Shown here one piece after another: positions 11,600-18,779 of a DNA stretch of 64,000 nucleotides. The notes beneath the pieces are model-generated. The model was given only the letters and a program-made list of their open reading frames with translations, did no database searches and was not told the origin of the DNA. Source of the stretch: Lysobacter sp. S4-A87 (GTDB lineage Bacteria > Pseudomonadota > Gammaproteobacteria > Xanthomonadales > Xanthomonadaceae); assembly GCF_022637455.1 (NCBI RefSeq), contig NZ_CP093341.1, forward strand, positions 2,852,001 to 2,916,000, read 5' to 3'. How positions within the stretch are numbered: position 1 is the stretch's first letter; every line of letters starts with the position of its first letter. A program made the position numbers and the translations under genes.

Positions 11600-14595
11600 C
11601 GCGACGATTTCCTGCGGAATTGCGCGCCGTAGCGCAGCGGTTGATCGTTGGCCTGGCCGAGCTCGAGCGGCGGGAACTGCGGCTGGCTTTCGGTGCTCTC
11701 GTCGGCCACCGAAGCGTTGGCGGCCTTGGCGATCCGCACGCGCAGATCGAACCAGGCCGCCTGCCCGGTCACCGGGTCGGCGTTGGCATAGTCGCCGCGC
11801 GGCGTGATGTCGGAGATCAGATGATTGAGCAGGAAACCCTGCCGCCCTTCCGGCGCATCCTTGCCCAGCCGCCAGGCGCCGCGTCGCTTGCCGATGGCGT
11901 TCCACGTCCAGACCGTGTCGGGCTGCACGTTGGCGGCGAACTTGGCCTGCACGGTGATCGTGCCGTTGTGCGAAGTCACATCGATCCAGTCCTCGTCGCC
12001 GATGCCATGGCGCGCGCCGGTATCGGGATGCATGTAGAGCCAGTTGCGCGCGGCGATCTGGCGCAACCACGCATTCTGCGAACCCCAGGCGTGGTACATG
12101 AACATCGGGCGTTGCGTGACCGCACTCAACGGAAACGCGTGCAATCCATTGGCCCCCTCCCCCTCAAGGGGGCGAGCGCTTGCGGACCACTGGTCCGCGC
12201 TCGACCGAACGCCCGCAGGCTGCGCCGGAGGGCCGGACGGGTCGGGGAGGGGATGGGTTCCAGCCGCCGCACCCCGCGAAGTCTGCTCCCCCTCAAACGG
12301 CTCAAACCAGATCGGCAACGGATCAAAGTAGGTAGCCACCCGCTCGCGATGCTCCTGCGGCGGCTGCAAAGCCCCGTGCCCCTGCGCCGCCAGCCTGAAC
12401 TTCTGCAACGTCTCCGAATAAAGCTGCAACACGATCGGTTCGGCATGGCCGATGAAACCCATGCGCTGCGCCCAGTCCAGGTAGCCGCGATTGGCCATCT
12501 TGAAGTAGCGCGCATCCTCGGGCACTTCGCTGCGCCAGAACCCGCCGTTGTCGATGTAACGCTGCAACTGGTCCGGATTGGGCGGTCCCTTGGCTTCCAG
12601 CTCGCCATCGGCGCCGCGCCAACCGGCGAGCAGGCCGACGCCCGGCGCGCGCTCGTGGCGGGTGATGTAGTCGGCGTAGTCGCGGTACTTCGCCGAGCCG
12701 TCCTCGTTGACCAGCCCGGGCAGTCCGATCCGCGCGCCCAGCTCGATCAGCACCGACTGGAACCCGCGCACGTCGCGCCCGGGGCTCTGCTCGGCGGCAT
12801 CGAGGACGGGGTGGCGGATCGCATCGGCGGCGCCGTCGGCATCGGAGATCGGCCGATCGAGCAGGCTGATCGCGTCGAAACGCTCCAGGTAGGTCGTGTC
12901 GGGCAGCACCAGGTCGGCATAGGCGACCATTTCCGACGCATAGGCATCGGCGTAGATGATGCGCGGGATGCGGTACTCGCCCGACTCGTCCCTGTCGGTG
13001 AGCCACTGCATGGTCTGCGTGGTGTTCATCGCCGAGTTCCAGCTCATGTTGGCCATGAACATCATCAGCGTGTCGATCCGGTACGGGTCGCCGGCCCAGG
13101 CATTGCGGATGACGGTGTGCATCATGCCGTGCGCCGACAGCGGATAGGCCCACGAGAACGCATGGTCGATGCGACGCGGTTGCCCGTCAGCGTCGACGAC
13201 CAGGTCTTCGGGTGCGTGCACGAAGCCGAGCGGCGCCGCATCGAGCACGCCATTGTCCTGGCGGCGCTTGCCGGGCCGGTTCGGCGGCGGAATGGGCTTG
13301 GGGAACGGCGGCTGGTAGCGGAACGAGCCCGGCGTGTCGACCGCGCCCAGCAGCAGCTGCAGCAGGTGCAGCGCGCGGCAGGTATGGAAGCCGTTGCTGT
13401 GCGCGCTGATGCCGCGCATCGCATGCATCGCCACCGGACGTCCGCGCATGGTCGCGTGCTCGCGTCCCCAGGCATCCGTCCAGGCGATGGGCAGTTCGAT
13501 GGCGTGGTCGAACGCCGCTTCGGCCAGCTCGCGCGCGATGCGGCGGATGGTGTCGGCGGGAATGCCGCAACGCTCGCTGACCGCGTCGGGCGAATACTGC
13601 GGGTCGAGGTAGCGCTCGGCGACCAGGTGGAAGACCGGAACGGCGCGACGACCATCGGCCAGGACGAACTCGCCGACCACGGCCGGCGACACGCCGACAT
13701 CGCTGGCATTCGCCGGGCCCGCGGCCTGGCAATCCCAGCACAGCGCATCGCCGTCGTCATTGCGGGCGAACAGCCCGTCATCGGAGCCGCCGGGATTGCG
13801 CACCACCAGCCAGTGCGCATTGGTGTAGCGCACCAGGTAATCGAGGTCGATGCGATCGGCCTTGAGCAGCTCATGGGCGAGGGCGAAAGCGAACAGGCCG
13901 TCGGTGCCGGGACGGATGCCGATCCATTCGTCGGCAATCGCCCCGTAGCCCGAGCGCACTGGATTCACCGCGACTATCTTGGCGCCGCGTCCCTTCAGCT
14001 GGCCCAGGCCGAGCTTGATCGGATTGGAATCGTGGTCTTCGGCCACGCCCCACATCATCAGGTAGCGCGTGTGCTCCCAGTCGGGCTCGCCGAACTCCCA
14101 GAAGCTGCCACCTAGCGTGTACAGCCCGCCGGCGGCCATGTTCACCGAGCAGAATCCACCGTGCGCGGCGTAGTTGACCGTTCCGAACTGCTGCGCCCAC
14201 CAGCCGGTCAGGGCCTGCGACTGGTCGCGGCCGGTGAAGAACGCCAGCTCGTCGGGATTGCGCGCGCGGATCGGCGCCAGCCACGAGCTGGCGATCTCCA
14301 GCGCCTCGTCCCACTCGATCTCGCGGAACTCACCGCTGCCGCGCTCGCCCACGCGCAGCAGCGGCTTGTCCAGCCGCGCCGGCGAGTAGTGCTGCATGAT
14401 CCCGGCCGAACCCTTGGCGCACAGCACGCCGCGGTTGACCGGATGCTCCGGGTTGCCCTGGATGTAGCGGATCTGTCCGTCGCGCAGCCACACCTTGATG
14501 CCGCAACGGCACGCGCACATGTAGCACGTGGTGGTCCTGACCTCGTCGGCGGTCCGGGGTGACAGATCGATGGCTGGCTCAACGGGCGCGCGCAT
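11596..14595 (-). CDS. molybdopterin oxidoreductase catalytic subunit (SoeA-like)
   Basis: A 999-residue enzyme of the DMSO-reductase superfamily holding Mo-bis-MGD and a [4Fe-4S] cluster. The cluster ligands are Cys24, Cys27 and Cys31 (CYMCACRC) and Cys59 (LCAKG). The likely Mo ligand is Cys149 in GGFCSVNMA, at the position used by NapA and formate dehydrogenase. The C-terminal MopB domain starts near residue 825 (MYHAWGSQNAWLRQIAARNW). No Tat signal is present, so a cytoplasmic location is expected, which fits SoeA (sulphite oxidation) better than DmsA. Residues about 778-815 are encoded by a palindromic repeat and look foreign (THPLPDPSGPPAQPAG). Substrate is inferred, not shown. Confidence 0.85.
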   Translation of the reverse strand: MRAPVEPAIDLSPRTADEVRTTTCYMCACRCGIKVWLRDGQIRYIQGNPEHPVNRGVLCAKGSAGIMQHYSPARLDKPLLRVGERGSGEFREIEWDEALEIASSWLAPIRARNPDELAFFTGRDQSQALTGWWAQQFGTVNYAAHGGFCSVNMAAGGLYTLGGSFWEFGEPDWEHTRYLMMWGVAEDHDSNPIKLGLGQLKGRGAKIVAVNPVRSGYGAIADEWIGIRPGTDGLFAFALAHELLKADRIDLDYLVRYTNAHWLVVRNPGGSDDGLFARNDDGDALCWDCQAAGPANASDVGVSPAVVGEFVLADGRRAVPVFHLVAERYLDPQYSPDAVSERCGIPADTIRRIARELAEAAFDHAIELPIAWTDAWGREHATMRGRPVAMHAMRGISAHSNGFHTCRALHLLQLLLGAVDTPGSFRYQPPFPKPIPPPNRPGKRRQDNGVLDAAPLGFVHAPEDLVVDADGQPRRIDHAFSWAYPLSAHGMMHTVIRNAWAGDPYRIDTLMMFMANMSWNSAMNTTQTMQWLTDRDESGEYRIPRIIYADAYASEMVAYADLVLPDTTYLERFDAISLLDRPISDADGAADAIRHPVLDAAEQSPGRDVRGFQSVLIELGARIGLPGLVNEDGSAKYRDYADYITRHERAPGVGLLAGWRGADGELEAKGPPNPDQLQRYIDNGGFWRSEVPEDARYFKMANRGYLDWAQRMGFIGHAEPIVLQLYSETLQKFRLAAQGHGALQPPQEHRERVATYFDPLPIWFEPFEGEQTSRGAAAGTHPLPDPSGPPAQPAGVRSSADQWSASARPLEGEGANGLHAFPLSAVTQRPMFMYHAWGSQNAWLRQIAARNWLYMHPDTGARHGIGDEDWIDVTSHNGTITVQAKFAANVQPDTVWTWNAIGKRRGAWRLGKDAPEGRQGFLLNHLISDITPRGDYANADPVTGQAAWFDLRVRIAKAANASVADESTESQPQFPPLELGQANDQPLRYGAQFRRKSSR
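12151..12263 (-). repeat. palindromic repeat inserted in frame inside the molybdoenzyme gene
   Basis: On the minus strand it starts CTGGAACCCATCCCCTCCCC (12263-12244) and ends with CCCCTTGAGGGGGAGGGGGCC or similar (12171-12151). Both ends recur at 51054-51100 before lipB, with one mismatch in the second. The interior holds two more hairpins. The reading frame stays open through it, adding about 38 residues between the catalytic core and the C-terminal domain. Confidence 0.8.
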
Positions 14596-14607
14596 CCTGG
14601 CATTGTG
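14596..14607 (-). promoter_or_regulatory. predicted leaderless -10 element of the molybdoenzyme operon
   Basis: Read on the minus strand, CACAAT (14607-14602) is followed by six bases and the ATG at 14595. This is the same arrangement as hemC and ubiE. No Shine-Dalgarno sequence is visible before this ATG. Confidence 0.4.
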
Positions 14608-14852
14608 CCTGCGACGCCGCGGGCAAGCGACCGGGCATGCAGGCGGACCGACGCTAGCCGCTCAAAGTCGGCACAGGCCCTTCTCGAATCGAGTGGTTGC
14701 TGCAATGCCGCACCGTCACCGGCGAGCCGGTGGTCTCGTGGCAAGCGCCCGCGCCAGCGCCGGGCATGACCATTGGCAGCACCGCTTCCCGCCGCGAACC
14801 CCGGGGGCGGATCCATTGCGACCCTGCCGCTCCTGCGCCCGTCGCCAGACGG

Positions 14853-14882
14853 CGGTTAAGCAACAGTTATCGAAATTAACCG
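14853..14882. promoter_or_regulatory. inverted repeat, candidate operator
   Basis: CGGTTAA (14853-14859) and TTAACCG (14876-14882) form a perfect 7-bp inverted repeat 16 bases apart. Inside lies a second, smaller one, GTTA-N7-TAAC. The patch is unusually AT-rich for this genome and sits between the divergent molybdoenzyme operon and WYL regulator, so binding by that regulator is a reasonable guess. Confidence 0.4.
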
Positions 14883-15014
14883 GCGCCAGCGACCCGCCAG
14901 CGGCGCCAGCGCGCTGGCGCCGACCTTGACCGCAGACCCAGTCGTCGAGGTTCGTGCTGGCGGCGGATGCGCCGGCAGTGCGATCCTTGCGGCTGTTTCC
15001 CTGCCGTCACGCCC

Positions 15015-15983
15015 ATGGAACGCATCGAACGCATCCACTCCCTGCACCGAATCCTCAGCGCCTCGCGCTACCCGGTCACGGTGCAGCGTCTGCAGGAGGA
15101 CCTGGAGTGTTCGCGTGCCACGGTCTACCGCGACCTGGCCTACCTGCGCGACTACCTGATGGCACCGGTGGTAGGCAACGGTGAAGCCGGCTTCCGCTAC
15201 GACCACAGCGAAGGCGAGCGCTTCGAACTGCCCGGCCTGTGGCTCAGCTCGGAAGAGCTGCATTCGCTGCTGGCCGCGCAGCAATTGCTGATCCGCAGCG
15301 GCGGTGGCGTGCTGTCGAATGCGCTGGCGCCGTTGCAGCACCGCATCGAGAAGCTGCTGGACGAACACGCTGGCGGCCGTCGTGTACCGGTCGAGCGCGT
15401 GCGGGTGATCCCGCACCGCACCCGCAAGCTCGATGAAACTTCGTTCCGGATCGTCGCCACCGCCGTGCTCGACCGCAAGCAGCTGAGCTTCGAATACCGC
15501 GCGCGCTCCACCGACGAGCAGACCCGGCGCCTGGTGTCGCCGCAGCGCCTCACCCATTACCGCGAGAACTGGTACCTGGACGCCTGGGACCACAACCGCG
15601 AAGCGCTGCGCAGCTTTGCCGTCGACCGCATCAGCGCGGCCAAGCTCGGCGAGCAGCCGGCACAGGACGTGGCCGACGAGCAGCTCGACAGCCACCTGGC
15701 CTCCAGCTACGGCATCTTCTCGGGCACGCCCAAGGGCTGGGCAACGATCCTCTTCAGCCCGAAGGCCGCGCGCTGGGTGGCCGACGAGCACTGGCATTCG
15801 CAGCAGCAGGGGCGCTTCCTGCCCGACGGCCGTTACGAGCTGAAGGTGCCGTACAGCGCCGGGCGCGAGCTGCTCATGGACGTGATGCACTACGGCAGCG
15901 ATGCCGAGATCGTCGAACCGCCGGTGCTGCGCGAACAGGCGCGCGCGTTGTTGCAGCTGGCGCTGTCGAACTACGACCGCTGA
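15015..15983 (+). CDS. WYL-domain transcriptional regulator (DeoR-type HTH)
   Basis: A 322-residue regulator: winged helix-turn-helix at residues 1-60 (IHSLHRILSASRYPVTVQRL, then CSRATVYRDLAYL), a WYL domain at about 140-215 (LSFEYRARSTDEQTRRLV, then WYLDAWDHNREALRSF) and a C-terminal WCX-like extension. WYL domains sense small ligands or nucleic acids. ATG 15015 is chosen because the helix-turn-helix begins at MERIERI; the frame is open 16 codons further upstream. It is divergent from the molybdoenzyme operon and may control it, which is inference from position only. Confidence 0.88.
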   Translation: MERIERIHSLHRILSASRYPVTVQRLQEDLECSRATVYRDLAYLRDYLMAPVVGNGEAGFRYDHSEGERFELPGLWLSSEELHSLLAAQQLLIRSGGGVLSNALAPLQHRIEKLLDEHAGGRRVPVERVRVIPHRTRKLDETSFRIVATAVLDRKQLSFEYRARSTDEQTRRLVSPQRLTHYRENWYLDAWDHNREALRSFAVDRISAAKLGEQPAQDVADEQLDSHLASSYGIFSGTPKGWATILFSPKAARWVADEHWHSQQQGRFLPDGRYELKVPYSAGRELLMDVMHYGSDAEIVEPPVLREQARALLQLALSNYDR

Positions 15984-16051
15984 CCCGCACAGTCGCAACC
16001 CCTGAGACCCCGCCCCAGCACGCTCGCTCCATCCACCCAGGAGCCAGCGCC

Positions 16052-16414
16052 ATGAACCTGCCCCGCCAAGACCGGTTTCTTCCCGAAGCGAGCCACACGG
16101 ACGCAGCCGCATCCGGCCCTGACGCCGAAACGATCGGCCCCGGCCTGGACGACCTGCTGCGCCACGCCGTCGCCATCGGCGCGGTGCTGGTGCTGCTGCT
16201 CCCGGCCGCGCGTGGTTTCAGCGACACCTTCGGCTGGATGCCGCTGTGGCTGCTGGTGATGCCGCTGTGTGCCTGGTGGGCGCTGCATCGCTTCCGCCTG
16301 CCGGCCAACGAGCGCGACACGCAAGCCCAGCCGCGCCCGCGCCGTCGCATCGGCGAGCAGGCCCGCCGCCGCCGCCCGGCCAGTCCGCGCCGGAAGCACT
16401 CGCAAGCCGCCTGA
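16052..16414 (+). CDS. small membrane protein of unknown function
   Basis: A 120-residue protein with an acidic N-terminus, two hydrophobic segments (about 36-54 and 62-78) joined by a short loop (SDTFGWMPLW), and a strongly basic Arg-rich C-terminal tail (about 93-116). A good Shine-Dalgarno (GGAG, 8 bases before ATG) supports the start. I do not recognise a family. The two helices and basic tail suggest an inner-membrane protein with its C-terminus in the cytoplasm. Confidence 0.65.
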   Translation: MNLPRQDRFLPEASHTDAAASGPDAETIGPGLDDLLRHAVAIGAVLVLLLPAARGFSDTFGWMPLWLLVMPLCAWWALHRFRLPANERDTQAQPRPRRRIGEQARRRRPASPRRKHSQAA

Positions 16415-16591
16415 GGGGGCGCAAAGGGCGGGGCCTGGCGGTCCGGGCGGCACCGCCGCCGTTGGCTTTCGGCACGGTGTCGGCCGCGGGCGCTGTGCTA
16501 GCGTTTGGCGTGATTGGTCGCAGCGCCCCCGGCGCCGGCGCCACGCCAAACCCCGCCAACGAAACCCCGCCAAAGAAGCCACGGATCGCCC

Positions 16592-18748
16592 ATGCCGACG
16601 CTGACGCAGGCCTGTCGTACCTTGTTGATCACCGCAGGACTTGCCGCCTCGTCGGCCGTGGGCGCCGCCCCCAAGGAATCCCCCAACGTGTCCGAAGACC
16701 CTTATGCCTGGCTCGAGGATGTCCAGGGCGAGCGCGCGCTGACCTGGGTCAAGCAGCACAACGCCCAGTCCGAGGCCGAGCTGACGACCACGCCGCAGTT
16801 CAAGCAGCTTGAGTCCGACATCCGCGCCATCCTCGACTCCGACGCCAAGATCCCGGGCGTGGAGAAGATCGGCGACCACTACTACAACTTCTGGAAGGAC
16901 AAGCAGCACGAGCGCGGCCTGTGGCGCCGCACCACGCTGGCCGAGTACCGCAAGGACAAGCCGGCGTGGGAGACCATCATCGACCTCGACGCCCTGAACA
17001 AGGCCGAAGGCGAGAACTGGGTCTGGCACGGTGCCGATTGCCTCAAGCCCAAGCTCCAAGGCGAAGATCCTGAGCGCTGCCTGATCGCGCTTTCGCGCGG
17101 CGGCGCCGATGCCGACGTCACCCGCGAGTTCGACCTGGCGACGAATACCTGGGTCGAAGGCGGCTTCTTCCGTCCCGAGGCCAAGGGCGGCCTGCAGTGG
17201 ATCGATCGCGACACGGTGTATGCCTTCACCGACTTTGGCCCCGCTTCGAACGGCGCGTCCTCGATGACCAGCTCCGGCTACCCGCGCATCGTCAAGGAAT
17301 GGAAGCGCGGCACGCCGCTGGAGCAGGCGCGCATGGTCTACGAAGGCCAGGCGAACGACATGTACATCGCCGCCAGCCACGATCACACCCCGGGCTTCCC
17401 CCGCGATTTCGTCAGCCGCACGCTGGCCTTCTACAACGACGAGCTCTACCTGCGCGATGCCGACGACAAGCTGCACAAGGTCGACGCGCCGAACTCGGCC
17501 AACAAGTCGGTCCACCGCGAGTGGCTGCTGCTGGAACTGCGTGATCCCTACAGCGCGGGAGGCCAGACCTACCCGGCCGGCAGCCTGATCGCCACGCGCT
17601 TCGACGATTTCATGGCCGGCAAGCGCGACTTCACCGTGCTGTTCGCGCCGAGCGAGAGCACGTCGCTGGCCGGCTTCAGCTGGACCCGCCACCACCTCGT
17701 GCTCAACGTCCTCGACGACGTCAAGAATCGCCTGAGCGTGCTCACGCCCGGCGACAAGGCCTGGAAGCACAGCGAGTTCACCGGCGCGCCGGGCTTCGGC
17801 ACGCTCGCGGTCTCGGCGGTCGACGAGGACGACAGCGATGCGGTCTGGCTGACCGCCACCGATTACCTCACCCCGACCACGCTGTCGCTGGCGCAGGTGG
17901 GTGAGCGGCCCGGTGAGCGGCCTGAAGTGCTCAAGACCATGCCGGTGTTCTTCGACGGCGCCAACAACCTGATCGAGCAGCATTTCGCCACCTCCAGGGA
18001 CGGCACCCGCGTGCCGTACTTCCTGGTGCGACCAAAGAACCTCAAGCTCGACGGCAAGGCGCCGACCCTGCTGTACGGCTACGGCGGCTTCGAGATCTCG
18101 CTGACACCGGCCTATTCGGGCAGCGTCGGCAAGGGCTGGCTCGAGAAGGGCGGCGTGTACGCCGTGGCCAACATCCGTGGCGGTGGCGAGTACGGCCCGC
18201 GCTGGCACCAGGCCGCGCTAAAGGCCAACCGCCACAAGGCCTACGAGGACTTCGCCGCGGTCGCCCAGGACCTGGTCGCGCGCAGGATCACCTCGAAGGA
18301 GCACCTGGGCATCCAGGGCGGCAGCAACGGCGGCCTGCTCACCGGCAACATGCTGACCCAGTATCCGGAGCTGTTCGGCGCGGTCGTGGTACAGGTGCCG
18401 CTGCTCGACATGAAGCGCTACAGCCACCTGCTGGCCGGTGCCTCGTGGATGGCCGAATACGGCGATCCCGACACCGCTGACTGGGACTACATCCGTACCT
18501 TCTCGCCGTACCACCTGTTCGATGCCAGGCGCGAGTACCCGCCGGTGATCTTCATGACCTCCACCCGCGACGACCGCGTCCATCCGGGCCATGCCCGCAA
18601 GATGGCGGCGAAGATGCTGGAGGCGAAGAAGGACGTGCGCTACTACGAGAACATCGAAGGCGGCCACGGCGGTTCTGCCAACAATGCCCAGGCGGCGCAC
18701 ATGAGCGCGCTGGCGTTTACCTTCCTGTGGAATGAGTTGAGCCCCTGA
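16592..18748 (+). CDS. exported prolyl oligopeptidase (S9A)
   Basis: Serine peptidase (718 aa) cleaving short peptides after proline. An N-terminal signal peptide (MPTLTQACRTLLITAGLAAS, cleavage near VGAA) indicates the periplasm or outside. The beta-propeller occupies about 80-430 and the hydrolase domain the rest. The triad is Ser in GGSNGG (about 577), Asp in TRDDRVHPGHA (about 659) and His in EGGHGG (about 690). ATG 16592 is chosen because the signal peptide starts there. A second S9 peptidase follows 31 bases later in the same direction, so the two are probably an operon. Confidence 0.93.
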   Translation: MPTLTQACRTLLITAGLAASSAVGAAPKESPNVSEDPYAWLEDVQGERALTWVKQHNAQSEAELTTTPQFKQLESDIRAILDSDAKIPGVEKIGDHYYNFWKDKQHERGLWRRTTLAEYRKDKPAWETIIDLDALNKAEGENWVWHGADCLKPKLQGEDPERCLIALSRGGADADVTREFDLATNTWVEGGFFRPEAKGGLQWIDRDTVYAFTDFGPASNGASSMTSSGYPRIVKEWKRGTPLEQARMVYEGQANDMYIAASHDHTPGFPRDFVSRTLAFYNDELYLRDADDKLHKVDAPNSANKSVHREWLLLELRDPYSAGGQTYPAGSLIATRFDDFMAGKRDFTVLFAPSESTSLAGFSWTRHHLVLNVLDDVKNRLSVLTPGDKAWKHSEFTGAPGFGTLAVSAVDEDDSDAVWLTATDYLTPTTLSLAQVGERPGERPEVLKTMPVFFDGANNLIEQHFATSRDGTRVPYFLVRPKNLKLDGKAPTLLYGYGGFEISLTPAYSGSVGKGWLEKGGVYAVANIRGGGEYGPRWHQAALKANRHKAYEDFAAVAQDLVARRITSKEHLGIQGGSNGGLLTGNMLTQYPELFGAVVVQVPLLDMKRYSHLLAGASWMAEYGDPDTADWDYIRTFSPYHLFDARREYPPVIFMTSTRDDRVHPGHARKMAAKMLEAKKDVRYYENIEGGHGGSANNAQAAHMSALAFTFLWNELSP

Positions 18749-18779
18749 GGCCTTGCCCGAGCGAAAACGGACCCAATCT

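Larger units (their letters stand above)
14596..15014. other. 419-base divergent intergenic region
   Basis: This is the only gene-free stretch above 300 bases. It separates the minus-strand molybdoenzyme operon from the plus-strand WYL regulator. Open frames cross it but show no recognisable protein. It contains an AT-rich inverted repeat (14853-14882) and a perfect 20-bp palindrome, GGCGCCAGCGCGCTGGCGCC (14902-14921). No FNR-type TTGAT-N4-ATCAA box was seen. Confidence 0.7.

Noticed and set aside
11620-14115. 831-codon open frame antisense to the molybdoenzyme gene
   Set aside because: Composition is typical of a reverse shadow (Arg, Gly, Ala, His, Val rich) and no domain is visible.
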